A DNA stretch of 64,000 bases from Sesamum alatum. Taxonomy: Eukaryota; Streptophyta; Magnoliopsida; Lamiales; Pedaliaceae. This document shows, in pieces, positions 35,123 through 47,542 of the stretch. The stretch covers positions 22,056,979 through 22,120,978 of the forward strand of contig JACGWO010000011.1 of assembly GCA_034509735.1 (NCBI GenBank), given 5' to 3'. Under the pieces are notes generated by a model. That model saw only the letters and a program-made list of their open reading frames with translations, made no database searches and was not told the origin of the DNA. The stretch's first letter is position 1; every line of letters starts with the position of its first letter. The position numbers and the translations under genes were made by a program.

Positions 35123-38100
35123 ATGGCGGACTCGTCGCAGCTGCAAACTTTAACCCGAAATCCATCAGAAGCCACAGTTTCTTTCCCTCCGCACCGCCGT
35201 CGGCCACTTCGCAGCCGTACTTACTGCACTCTTATCGAAATTCTCTCTCACTGCCGCACCAACTCACCCCAGTTTCAAACGCAAGGTATTACAGAGAACT
35301 CGTTTTTGGTTTTCGGGTCTTAGTTTATTTGTTCATATGCTTTCCGGTTTCAACTTTTTTTTTCCTGCAAAGCTTGATCGAGAAGTTGCCATTTGTTATA
35401 ATTCGATAGAAGAAGTTAAATTTAGAAGAACAGCAGCGTTGATGTGACTCTCATGTCGGCCTTTTTCATTTCTTTGGAATGGATTATAATTGTGATAAAT
35501 TTGAATCTGGTTGACTCTCTGAATGAAATAAATTCGGTTGCTATGGTTTTGGGATTTTCTCATTTTCTGAAATTCGTTTGCTTCTTTGCTTCACCGGACT
35601 CTAATTCAGTAAGGTTTATGATTTATATGTGCATAACTGGGTTTCTAATATTTTGACTAAGTTAAGTGGTTATCTTTTTGCCTTTGATGAAGTTGATATT
35701 GGTGATGTTGAATTAAGACGAGTAAGCGAAGAAAACCGATTAACAGTATGTCAAGAGGTGAATCCAATTGATGTATTAGAACCGCATCCTAGTAACGAGG
35801 AGTCCAAGGATCCATTAGCTGAAGGAGCTTCCGTTGGTAAGAACAAAGAACATGTTGGTTTGGAGGATGGAGGCTTTGATGGTAAACAAGCAGCGCTGCC
35901 AAATTTGGATCACATAAGGTTGAGAACAGATGGCGAGCAAGAAGTCATTCCAGAAAATAGAAATAACGTGGGGGACTTCGTGGTGGTTGAAAACCAAACA
36001 GGTGATTCTGCTATTCAGACTGCCGAGGATCGAGAAAATGGGAACAGTTTAAGCGATATTGTCACATTGGAACAACTTGAAGTGGACGCGGAATTCTCTA
36101 TTCAGGATTTTTCTGAAGTCCTTGATGGTTGTTTTGGCATGGATATGGTCATTGAATCATCAAAAGCGGGAGAGGACCACCACGAGAATGTTAGCATGGA
36201 GGATAACATAATTAAAGAAGCTGAGCATGATTTGAAGCTAAAGGAGATGGAACTGGAGAATCTCATATATAATTCAGGTGTGATGGAGTCGTCTTGTCAT
36301 ATAAATGCTGATGAAGAGATTGAAGAAGGGGAGATCTCTGGGGAGGCTGGTATTGCTGATGCATTAATAGATGCCTTATCTGAAGATGCAGTATCACTTG
36401 GAGAGAGAACTACAGAAATGGTGCATGCTTCTGAGGATTTTGATAAAGAAGAATTCATTTATAATGATGGAGATAGAGGGCGTGAGCGACATGAAATGTC
36501 TGATCCCTCACTCGTCAACTTAGTGAATAGTGACAGTAATTGTAGGGAGGTGGAAAGCAGAACAATTGCTGGAAAGATGCAGGATTTCTCATTCTCAGAA
36601 TGTCTTTCAGGATAATAGTATGAAGACTCAAAGAAGTGGTCCAGTAGCACCTTCTCCTGAAAATCCAACTCCATCTGGCAGAAATGAACAAGAGAATGCT
36701 GCTGAAAATCGAACTTCTGCTGCCACTGAAAAGGTATAAATATCTGTATGACTGTTCTTTATTTTCATGTTGTAATTTGTGGGTTATTATAAAAAGAATG
36801 TCATTGCAACAGAAATTATGTCTGCGCTCAACACAAGCTGCGTAATAGTTAGGTTAATATTACTTTCGATCTCATTGCTCAATAATTGGTATAGAATAAT
36901 TTTGATCTCTTTCCTTTGCTGTGAATAGTATCCCAAAATCATTTGAATTTTGTTGAATACTTATGTATGTGTTTAAATCTATTCCGTGTTGAAATTCATG
37001 AACTCTAGTTCCGATTATAAGAAATGCATCATTTGGGGAACTCGAACTATGTTTGTATTTTCAGATGATTAAGTTCTAGATTTGATTTGCCTCCTTGCTG
37101 CAGTTTGAAATTTGAATCAAGCAATTTTTGTTTTCATCCAATTCTTTTTCTTATGAGTAAAAAGATTATTGCAGAAATTTGGACCTTTTAGATCCAACAG
37201 TTTTGATTTAACATCCAGAAAATGTGAAGGGCATTTTCCTTTCTTCTGGCGGGGGAAGGGGTGGGGGGCAAGGTGGCTGGTGGCTGTATTCAATTAAATT
37301 TGTTGGTCTTTGTAAAGGCACCTGTACCTGTTATCATATGTACTATAAATGTTTCCCGTGGCCATAAGCATGGCAGGAGCTAAGGAAAAAGATAATTCAT
37401 GCGCCTTTCTTCAACCTTTTCAGATGTCCAATACAATAAGCTAACTTTTATTTGTATTATGCTTGTTTTCGAATATTTGAAGTCATTCTAAGATTTGGAG
37501 TTTGTGAACTCTACTTTAGCAGATACACATCTATATTTTCATAGTATATGCTGCCTTCATAACTTGTAGAACTGATGGCACGCTTTATGCAGGATGCATG
37601 TGCCAGCAAAAAGAAAAGGAAGCATGGTCCTTTGACCAAGGAAAGAAGAGCTAAGAAAAAGGTAAGGTTATCATCGATGAAGTTCAACTACGAGTGTTGG
37701 TGCTATATTTTTCCACTGGCGTGTCTTTATTAGAGAAGATAACTTGTTATATTGCATGTATCATATCTATCATCTGTGGTTTCTCTAACTTCATTTTGGT
37801 TACCAAATGTTATTTGCAGAAAAGAAAGACTTAAACGAGCAGAAAAAGAACAGAAGACTTGGGGTTAAAAAGATTAAAGCTGCAACCAGTTTTGAAGCCA
37901 AAGACAAAAGTTTATTGCCGCCACTATCTACAGGGGAGATGCCATGAGGTTGTGTGAGATCTTGAACTATATTATTGTCTGTTTTACTATGTTTGGGTCA
38001 TATCTTAGTTGCTTTAATGCTATCTTCTATTATTCCCCATACTAAGAAATGGAGAATCACACACAGAGAGGAGAAAAAATGCTGGAGACCTGCTCTTACA

Positions 38101-40378
38101 TTTGATTTTTGCTTTTAACAGGTGAGAAGTGCAAATTCTCCCATGATACAGTTCCCTTGACAAAGTCTAAGGTATGTTTAAGCAAGTGATACGCTATTTC
38201 TAACATATACGTTTTCAAGTAGGCATGCGATTTGTTTTCGGATGTCTTTGCATCATTTTAGTGCATATCAACTCTGTCTTTTTCAAGTCAGCTTTTTTTA
38301 GTTATGTGGATGCCATTTGCCTCACAAAGCATTACTAGTCCCCAGGTAAACGTACAACGATTCCCTATAAGTTTAAAGGCACTCTACTTAATTGCACCAG
38401 CGTTAGTCCTTTGGACAACTTCATAGCCCCTTCTCAAATATACTCGAATTTTAATAGAACAAACATTATTATAGATCATATACATACAGAATGTTCCTGA
38501 AAGATTGATTTCAAGATTTATCCTTCTTGATGTAAAGACTAATTGCCTTCATTTTTTGGACAGAGATGCCATGTATGAGAACAACTTCCTACTTTCTCTT
38601 GTATGATAGGGATTGTTTCTAATGTAATTACCTTTTTGCGTGCTATATCCACCATCATACTACAGAAATTCATACAACACATTCTATTAAAGCACTTCTC
38701 GTGGGTAGCCTCATCTAAATTATGTTGATTCGAGGATTCATGGTTTAGCTTTGGTAACTGATTATCTAATTGTCTTTGTAGCCATGCGGTCATTTTGCTC
38801 GTCACTCTTGCATGAAAGGAGATGACTGTCCATTTGACCATCAACTCTCGAAGTACCCTTGCAACAATTATGTGTCAAATGGTTTCTGCAGTAGAGGCTC
38901 TGACTGTTTGTTTTCACATGAGGTAATTTTTCCTTCTATGACTTCTAATTGTTAAAGTATTGTCACTTGCTATAGTTTTTATAAGTTCCTATACAATATG
39001 GTAGATGAATTGTGCTTATCATTTTTTTAAACGACATTTTTCAGATTCCAGCCAAGCAGGGTGTCTCTATGGAACCAAATGTATCAAAACCTGAGTTGAC
39101 GTCTGCACAGCATATAGTGCCTGACAAGGTAGGATCAGTTACAATATCAAAGATGACCAAGCCTGAAGTTAAGTTCCCATCCCCACTGAATAATTCAAAC
39201 TCCAGCAAGCATACAGATAACTCTGGTATATTTGGTCAGAAGATTGATGCCAAATTCTGCTCTGTGGGGAGCTCCTCTGGTAAGGGTGCTGAACTGCTTG
39301 CCCCAAAACCTGTTCCAAGGCCTGCTGGGCAGGCACCCAAAGGAGTTAGCTTCCTTTTGAATGGGGGGATGTCACTTGGTGATGCCAGTAAGCACAAACA
39401 AGAGGGATCCTGTGTAAAAAGAAAAGATGGCGTTGATGCTGCTTCTAATACAATGCTTAAAGTGCCAGGTAGCTTTAACAAGACGAAGGACATTTTTGAG
39501 GGGTTAGCTCCAAAGAAACCACGGGGAATAAATTTTCTCTCCTTTGCCCAACCTTGCTCTGATGATTCCGAGTAGTAAGGCGCTCTCTGACTTTATTGCG
39601 AATCGTAAGAAGGAAACTGGAAAATCTGTCATAGATGATATGGGTGAACTGACCTGGTCATTGCCAGAGAGTGTCAGAACTCTTAAAGTCAATCAGCAGA
39701 TGAACCAAAGTAATAACAGTCTAGCACCGGAGCTTTCTGAAAAGGTTTATGGAACTCCTTCGAACGAACCCCAGCGTACAAATTCCTTGTCATTTGATAA
39801 AACTCATTTAGATGATTCAATCTTCAAGGAACAAACGCGTCTTCACTTTAATAAAGGTGAACCAAGTAGGATTCAGGACTCGATGAAAAAGCGTTCCCTT
39901 TCCTTTGGTGATTCTTGGGATCAATCAACAGGTGGGCAGAATGTAGATTTATCTAGCTCTTTCAAGACATCCCTGTTGTCGAAGTCACCATGCTCGGTGC
40001 AGAAAGCCGTCCAATCTACACTGGCATTTGCAGCTAAGTTTGAGCCCAATGTTAAAGTTGGATCATCCCTTCATCAACAGGAAGCTAGAAATTCTCAAGT
40101 TGGTTAGTAATGCAAGGAGAATTTTGGTTTTCTTATGTGGGGAACTCGGGGGAATCAACTTCGTGAAGATTGGAAATAATGTCCATGTTGTTCCTTCTTC
40201 CGGTTTAGGGTCTGGGATTACCCACTTGATAGATGCGGTACGTGCTGGACTTGAAAAGGATCTCAGTTTAACAATCACTCTGCATTTTGATGATGGCATC
40301 CAATGTTTTAAAACTCAGTCCCGACCACCCGGTTGGACTGCCACCCGATCCATAAAACAGTTCCAGCCAAACTCATAA
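35123..40378 (+). pseudogene. C3H7-like: CCCH zinc-finger gene, C3H7-type, frame broken
   Basis: Exons visible: 35123-35285 (start MADSSQLQTLTRNP), 35693-36733 (long acidic region), 37593-37661 (ACASKKKRKHGPLTKERR), 37820-37948, 38122-38171, 38782-38922 and 39045 to about 40378. Three or more CCCH fingers are recognisable: YCRHYLQGRCHE + GEKCKFSH; PCGHFARHSCMKGDDCPFDH; PCNNYVSNGFCSRGSDCLFSH. This is the finger cluster of Arabidopsis C3H7-like nuclear RNA/DNA-binding proteins. Splice sites are largely kept, but the frame is lost near 36590, three times in exon 37820-37948 (at A-runs near its start, 37850 and 37870), at the acceptor at 38121 (one G short), near 39565 and near 40105. The last shift cuts off a C-terminal ARRIL block. 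It is most likely a young pseudogene; consensus errors in homopolymers are the alternative. Confidence 0.8.
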
Positions 40379-41155
40379 AACCGAACACGGTTAAAACCGT
40401 TCTATTTTTTAGAACAACTTGATCCACCGGTTGACCCAGTCCCAGCGATGCATTAATTATGAAGGCAAGTCCAGTTCCTTGTGTATCCGATGACATCCAA
40501 CATTATATGGTTTCAGATGATGATATGGCTTGTGAGAGCGACCGAGTAATCTGTCATTGGCAAAGAGGCATCTAACAAAACTTGCTGCTTTTTTTCTGTA
40601 ATCTTCACCTGAGGAAACTACTTTTTACTCCACATCTATGGGTTTATGATCTTAAAGGTCATTTATTTCCTGCAAAGGATCAGTTGCTATATATGTTTTC
40701 ATTGAAGGAGTCGTCATCAGAATTCCATGCAGTCACAACTCTAATATAATCTTATAGTTGCTGCTGCATTGGAACCACTGTTGCCAATTCTTCTCGTTTG
40801 ATATCAGCAATAATTTGTTGGAGTGCCTCCCTGGTTTAAAATTTTCATAAGCCTCCATCGAAACTATGGAAAAGTTATTTTTTCAATGTTATGAAGTAAA
40901 AGTGTTTAGTAGTTTCGAAATTATCTTGTATCTGTTGAAATATTTACATTTTTCTTAATTTTCTTTAAAATCTGAGTCTCCAGAGAAATTTTTTATTTTT
41001 TCTATTTTTTCAGTTAGATATTTCATATTTTTAGTTACAAATATGTAAATTCTTGTGTTATGCATAAGTATTTCGTTTACTGATAGCAGATTTAATATTA
41101 TCTTAAATTAATAATGTTATATGTATAAATATCAATGTTATATAGATAATTTAAA
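40379..41155. other. 3' flank of the CCCH locus, no gene seen
   Basis: Mostly non-coding, with a patch of short inverted phrases (ACCACCCGGTTGGACTG; CCACCGGTTGACCCAG) at 40325-40440 suggesting an old transposon edge. Confidence 0.4.
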
Positions 41156-41579
41156 GGGTGAATTACAATGATTTTTTCTGAGGTTTAACATAGTTACGGT
41201 CACCCTCTCGTTTCAAAAATTACAACTACCCCTGAGGTTTGTAAACGTCTAACAAATAATTCATTTTCGTCTATTTGTATAGGTGAACTAACTAAAATGC
41301 TTTTATGCAAATTGAATTGTTTTTTAAGTTCTCTAATTTTTTTGGACAAAAATGCACAGGGAGAGTTTCTTACGTTTTTTTACACAGATGAGTAATAATA
41401 TAATTTGCCTCGACTGCTTTTTCTACAATTTATAAAAAAAAAAAAAAGTCAATGGCAAAATAGACTATTTCAGGCTCTTGGTTAAAAATTACAAACCTCA
41501 AGGCGGTATGTGTAATTTTGAAACAACGTGGGGTATTCGTAATTATGCCAAACTCGAGGGGAGATCATTGTAATTTATC
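41156..41579. mobile_element. MULE MITE (family A), 424 bp
   Basis: It starts GGGTGAATTACAATGAT, with the matching inverse ATCATTGTAATTTATC at the right end. A perfect 9-bp duplication TAATTTAAA occupies 41147-41155 and 41580-41588. The internal phrase CCTGAGGTTTGTAAACGTC is shared with the copies at 15223 and 17404. Confidence 0.85.
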
Positions 41580-41588
41580 TAATTTAAA

Positions 41589-42319
41589 ACACATAGTCCA
41601 AAATAAATATTATATTATTATTTAGTTTAAATAGCAACTATATCAAATAATAAGTCGAAAAATATAATTATAAAAAAATTTAATTGGTTAAATGATACAC
41701 AATTAAATTAGATATGTTTGATTTTAAAAGAGAAAGGTAATATTTTAATTTTTTTATGATTATTATGATTTTTTTTAATTTTATGATTTTTTTTTTATTG
41801 TGTTTTTGAAATGTTTTTAAATTTTTTTTATTATTTATTAACTCAAAATATGTGTTAAAAACAAAATTTTAATCGATGAGTGTTGCAATAACAGGTGCTT
41901 ATGAAGAAAATAAAAAGTGCCTATTGCACGTGCTGCAAAGATAGTTGGAAACAGAGGAGGAGAAAAAGCAAGAATTGAAGGATGATAATTTCGGAATTAA
42001 TTTTTGTAATTTAATCTCGTAATTGTGAAAAACTTAGCAATTTTAGTTCTCTTTTTAGTTGGGAAAATGCATATGCCGGATATATGACTTTTATAATTGG
42101 AGCTTTCCAACTAGATGAAACCAAAATTTTGCCAAATCTATAAAGTGACTGGACTAAATTACGATAATCAATTTGGGAGAACTAAAATTACCAATCCCTA
42201 AATTATAGAACAAAAATTATAATTTTTCGAATGTTATTTGGACAAGATTATCGAACCAGTTCAAGTATCGTGTGCCTGAGTCGCAAAATGAGAGGAGAGG
42301 AGTCCGGCGTCTAAATATA
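41589..42319. other. No gene seen
   Basis: AT-rich sequence, with a weak 'gcaattttagtt' phrase near 42035 recalling the old MITE-like stretch at 21010. No coding region. Confidence 0.4.
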
Positions 42320-42573
42320 GGGTTAAATGCAATTTGCCCCCCTGTGTTAACCAAAAAGAGCAATTACCCCCTGTGAAAAAATAACTAGCAATTTACCCCT
42401 TTGTGTTATTCAAAATGCAGCAAACAACCCCCTCATAGGGGGTTTTTTTGCTCCATTTTTAGGGGGTTTTTTGCTTTATTTTTTAAAATACAGGGGATAA
42501 ATTACTATTTATTTTTTCATAAGAGATTTTTTTGCACATTTTGCATATCAAACGGGGTAAATGCATTTTTCCC
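42320..42573. mobile_element. Short MULE MITE (family B), 254 bp
   Basis: The ends are GGGTTAAATGCAATTTGCC and the inverse of GTAAATGCATTTTTCCC. The flanks TCTAAATATA and TCTAAATGTA match at 9 of 10 positions. It is a short relative of the 1.1-1.2 kb copies that carry a GC-rich core, but has no core. Confidence 0.75.
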
Positions 42574-43588
42574 TCTAAATGTAGGGTTAAGCACAGTTTT
42601 ACCCCTCAAAGTATACCTTCTTCGTCAACCTGCATCCTTAAAATCTTTGATTACCCTATGTCTTTTAAATATCCTTTAAATTCAATATGAATGAATAATA
42701 TTATTCTTAGGGCTACCTTATTTTGTGTAATGAGATGAAACTGGTAGAAATTAATAAGTGATAAAATTTAGGATAGCAATGCTAACCCCATGTTTGGTTT
42801 CATTTTTAGCATGTTTTATTTTGATTTTTGGCGATAGAGAGAGAAAGATGGAGATAAATAAGTGTGTGTTAAAAAATGGTGTATGTTTGAGTTTATTTTT
42901 TGAGATAGTTTAAAATAATGTAAAAAAGATATTGTTTGTATTATGTTGTATACTTGGGGAACAAAATACAATGTTCATTGTCATATCATGTCTTTTTGTT
43001 TGTATTTTAAATGTGTATACGTATATATTAATTTTTATTTGTTGTTATGTGGGTTGACTAATTAATATATTAATTTTATTAAATTGTATTTCTTGTTTTT
43101 CATAGTAATTATATTTTTTTTCTTTTTCATGAATAATAATTAGTATGCACATTTAGGTATTATTTTTTTTATTTTCATGAATAATAATAACATTGTGCTG
43201 AAATAATATTATGTACATTAGTTATTATCCTTCGCAAAATTAAAGGGTATTGGTAAAGTAAACATAGATCACTTTAATAATAAATTTGATGTTTCTCAGC
43301 AACGACTTTTAAGCCAGAATTTTCCGTGCAATTCGACAATTTCATATTATTGATTCGGACATGGATCGTAACCTTTGTATAATTTGTTAAAATACATGCA
43401 TTAATATAAATAGATGTGGTTGTAGATAAACCATTAAATTGTAAGATGAACCATTAAATATTTGTATAAGATTATACACTTTATGCTCTCGACTGTTCAA
43501 TTTATTAATAGACACACAACCGAATACGTCAAATTAAAGTTAAGTTAATAATTCATTGTAAATTCCTTAAACACATTAACACCATTGT

Positions 43589-44601
43589 TCAGACATTGGG
43601 ATGAATAGTAGTTGACGACAAAGGATATACATGCGTCAAACAACGAAACCTACGACCCGTCGTTCCGGCCCGACCGTGGTCCCCTCGATGGCCGTGACTA
43701 CGCAGTACTATCCCCTTCACTTGTTGTACATCCAGCACGGGATGACCGGAGGCTGAATCAACGGATGTAATCCGTCCACAATCCAATCCCGCCGGTACCA
43801 GACGCCTTGTCTAGGCTTCGCTGGGGGCCCACTAAAACAGTCCGTCGCAACCTAGAGGCTTCATTTCCATCTGCTGCCTGGCCCTCCTCATCCCAACTTT
43901 CAATATGTGTTTGTGTTTTTACCGAAGGGGCAACGGATTCGGAAATTACTGTTGGATGGTCGGCGTCGCCTGGGCGTATGCTGGGACCGGCGGAGTTGTT
44001 GTCGTGTTGCTGGGAAACACTGTGCACGTCCTAATCATGTCGTCGATGCGCAGGACTCCACACCTTCAGCATACTCGGATACAGTGGTTCTGGAAATATA
44101 AGGTAACGGCCAACCAAAGGGTATGCCTGTTTGACAGCGTTGGGGGACACGCAACAGTTGTTAATGTATACATTTCACAGTGCTTAAGATTGATAAAGTG
44201 AATTTGCATAATCATAGATTGTTGACATGGCATACCTGTAAGACTTGTCATTCCAAGTGGTTTGGTATCACCATCCACATTGTCTGGCAGTCGTAGTCAA
44301 CCCCAGGTAGCTGCACGAGCGCGTGGAAGGTCCGAAAGCGCTCTTTGAACTCGTAGAATTTCATGCGGACCTGCTCCTGGGCGTATGGATATCCACCATG
44401 TCGCCGTAATGCACGGGACCAATACACCATTTGGCCCTCCGCCACGTCGTCGTCGTCGGACATCGGCACCGCTGCATTTGCATCAAGAATCATCCATATA
44501 AACAGTCGCTCCATCTCCAGCGTCCAGTGTGCCTTCTGTGGGAATCCGACCCTCTCCAATTGACGTTCGTACGTCATGACTGCAGATATGTATACATGCA
44601 A
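43589..44601 (-). CDS. Second Myb/SANT-like protein of the Harbinger element
   Basis: Read leftwards, the first exon begins near 44601, or at an internal Met 24 bases further in. It carries HWTLEMERLFIWMILDANA, then W-ALRRHGGYPYAQEQVRMK, then ERFRTFHALVQLPGVDYD and MWMVIPNHLEW. This is the tryptophan-spaced pattern of the plant Myb/SANT-like DNA-binding domain. An intron probably follows near 44240 (GT of GTATGCC on the minus strand). A Ser/Thr-rich downstream exon runs over 44027-43758 and 43786-43589, where frames change. Its role would be as a transposition accessory DNA-binding protein. It is downstream of the transposase, which is unusual because the SANT gene is generally single. The C-terminal exon structure is uncertain. 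Confidence 0.6.
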
Positions 44602-44824
44602 TTAACCCTTATTTGCAATAACATATTGAGCGTTAAAGTATATTAACAAACGCTAAATATATAAGGTCAAAATATGTATACATGTAATTACATACATTGA
44701 AACGAGGGTGAAAGTGTGTGAACAGACGCTCAATACATAAGGTCAAAATATTGCACATAATCCAATTGTACAATCAAGAGTCTGAAATATAAAGCATCCG
44801 GTGGTTATGAAGTGGAAAACGTAA

Positions 44825-46314
44825 TTAAGTAAATAAGTTACAATTCCATAGAAACATGCCCCGATGATAATAACGAAAGGACTGGCGTCCATATAGATAA
44901 TTAAGCCAACAAAAGTAATAGTCTAGGGGAGTTGCCCGATCTCCCCACATCTGCGTCGCTATGTGGTCCCAAAATGCTCGTTGGGCTTCTACTTCTACGA
45001 CGTTTGGATGTCCCCTATGGTAAAAGGCATTCATGTCTTGTGGATTGTCGTCTTCTGGTTCATTGAAAATGATGTCGTCCTGATTGAACCTACGGATAAA
45101 ATTGTGCAGTGTGCAACATGCAATCACTATGTCCACTTGATGCTTAAGGAGGTAGGTCGGCATCCCCCTCTGCAATATTAGATCGCTTCTTCAGTACGCC
45201 GAAGCAGCGCTCTATTACATTGCGTAGTCGAGAATGGGCATGGTTGAACAAGTCTTAGGGGGTACGATACTGACGGCCCTGTCCCCTGTACTCAGCTAGA
45301 TGGTACCTAGTACCGTGATACGGCGCAAGGAAACATTGGTAGTTTGTGTAACCTGCGTCAACCAGGTAATACTTGCCTGCATGTTCGACAATGGGGGAAA
45401 ATTAATAAACTCATGTTTCATACTGTCAGGGATCAAATGCAATTTTACGTAGTTACCTACCGATCGGAGGGAAAGAAAACGTCGGGTCCTGTGAAACAGC
45501 ATGGTCCAGTACACGAGCATCAGTGGCACTACCTTCCCACCCAGCGTACACGTATGTGAAATTAATGTCGAAGTCACATATTGCCAACACCAACTGCGCA
45601 AGTCAGTTCTTACGCGATCGATACATGTTCTGGTCTATCCGTGGGATCGATGCCGGTATTAGTGTCCCATCCATCGCACCAATGCAGGCCTGAGTATTTT
45701 CTTTAACTGGGTTAGAATTCGGTATTACATAAGACACCCAGCCGAGAATTAGTAGGGCTGTACCTTAAAGTATGGGAAGAAATCCGGGTTTGATGCAATT
45801 CTGGGGGGAGTGTCTGACCAGGCTGGCGGTGTGATCATCTTTGGTGAAAAGGCGCATAAAGCAAACAACACTCGATGGAACCTATAGTTGATAGTCTCAA
45901 GTGAGTGTTGGAATCGTTCCATACTGTCACGTTGTCTTTTGTGCATCCCAACAGTCTGCATAAAGATAGCTACCTCCTCGATCGAACTGACACATGATGT
46001 TTGCCCGTGTGGAGCAATCCCCTAACAGTCAATGCATCGACGAGTGCATAGAAACACAGTTTAGTCATGCGAATGTTGTCATAGAACCTGCTTGCGTGTG
46101 GTGTCGACATAATCTCGGCAACCCAACCTTCCCCTTGCAAAGCAGAAGTATTACGAGGCACGTTGTCACGAAACAACTCTGGACAGATGAGGTCCCGAAA
46201 AATGTAGAATTCCTCTGGCACGTCAGATTCGTTACTGCCCGGTGGACCTGGCGTTCCTGGAGTACCAATCGAAGAGCCATTATCATGGAAAGCTCCTTCG
46301 CTTGCGCTCGCCAT
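44825..46314 (-). pseudogene. Harbinger (HARBI1-type, DDE) transposase, frame-shifted
   Basis: It starts at 46314 with a Gly/Pro-rich leader and FRDLICPELFRDNVP, then FYDNIRMTKLCFYALVDAL (the N-terminal helix-rich region of plant harbinger transposases). After 45970 the frame shifts into MHKRQRDSMERFQHSLETI, then NYRFHRVLFALC. Next come the first catalytic Asp in ACIGAMDGTLI (near 45670) and the second-Asp region FTYVYAGWEGSATDARVL, DHAV (near 45510). Then follow YRGQGRQY (near 45280) and RLRNVIERCFGVLKKRS (near 45210), containing the catalytic Glu. The tail ends near 44880. Frame changes at about 45970, 45600 and 45170 could be introns in part, but stops such as the one near 45600 suggest decay. 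It would act on its own terminal repeats in the nucleus. Confidence 0.75.
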
Positions 46315-46420
46315 AGTCAGAAGCTAGACGGAGAAAAATAGTCAATGACGGAATAGATTCAGAGTAATTAGTACAAAGGCAAGCCTAAATTCATATAGCA
46401 AAGCTAACATTTAGGAACAA

Positions 46421-47542
46421 TCACAAGGCTGCACAATCATAGAACCTGGGTTGGGAAACAAAACATCGTTCACAGGCATAATGATACGTTGACAATAACA
46501 TACTACATGGTGACAACACAATATTCACTTTTGCAGTGAATATAACCACCACAATTTGTTTTTGGTCATCTAGACGGAGGAATATCGTACGTGTGTTGTG
46601 GCTGTGGAAACGTTCAAGAGCGGTAGTGAAGACGGAATCTGGCAGATCCTGGAACTTTGTTAACTCATCGACGCAACACTCAATATCAATCGTCGCTTTA
46701 GGGCCAGCTCGATCAATCTTTCCCTGGAGTGACTCATTCAACTTGTCAATGGTTTCACACTTCTTCGACTACAACGTGATCGCCCCGCGCCTTGCCTGAC
46801 GCTTGCTGCCCGACGGCCCGGAGTACGTAGATGTTGGCGGTGATCCGATCTGTGATGATTGTGTATCAGCTGTGTCCTCGTACCTTGGCCGGCGGCCCCC
46901 TGAGCTTCCAGTGGTCAGTTGATCATCATCTCCGGTGGCCCCAATATTGGATGCACGTGGTGGGTTTGCACTGGAAGGTGCAATACCACTGTGCGCGGTG
47001 TTGCGACCAAACATCTGGATGCAAAGATCAAAGTGTGGTAGCCCATGTTCAACTATTATCTTTAACTCAGGCTTTTTCCTACGGGAAGACAGTTTGAACG
47101 GAGCTTACAATTGTTCACATAAACCCATGCAAATAGATAGACAACCTTGCCCTAAACATGTATGTAAAGGTTATTTATATGTGTACCCGGTAAAAAGTTC
47201 CTCCAAGCGACCCGCGCCATCTGTTATTGTATTACGTTTCGAGTCCCAACACCATCCAGTACCCCTATTTAAAATTCCGTTCATGAGGCGCCAAGCACGA
47301 CGCAGTCTGTTAAGTTTTCCTTTTAGTTGATCGGTGGTAAACACATGGGAAGGGTACATGGTTGTGTTCATCCTCTCACATATACGAGTCCACACCGATG
47401 GTGGGAACATTGATGACTGAAGTCGATTGCTTATAAACTCCTCGTGCATAAACTCGATGAACCTATGCTCCATGTACGACGTCCAAACTATTTTGTCTGA
47501 ACGAGAGGCATGAACTGAACTTATGGGGCTTACGGGGTCCAT
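46421..47542 (-). CDS. Myb/SANT-like protein (Harbinger ORF1)
   Basis: Two exons are suggested. 47542 to about 47185 carries the Myb/SANT-like domain (IVWTSYMEHRFIEFMHEEF, then FPPSVWTRICERMN, then TTDQLKGKLNRLRRAWRLM and GWCWDSKRNTI). About 47014 to 46500 carries a Ser/Gly-rich linker with a basic patch (SGSKRQARRG) and a C-terminal block ECCVDELTKFQD, LPDSVFTTALERF, TRTIFLRL, typical of the conserved tail of these proteins. The coding region lies immediately upstream of the transposase and on the same strand, the usual ORF1-ORF2 layout. The family partner binds the element ends and aids nuclear entry of the transposase. A stop near 46770 lies between the linker and tail frames, so an intron or a defect is possible there. 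Confidence 0.65.

Noticed and set aside
43807..46341. Plus-strand open frames antisense to the Harbinger genes
   Set aside because: Shadows of the minus-strand transposase and SANT-like coding regions, which have recognisable domains.
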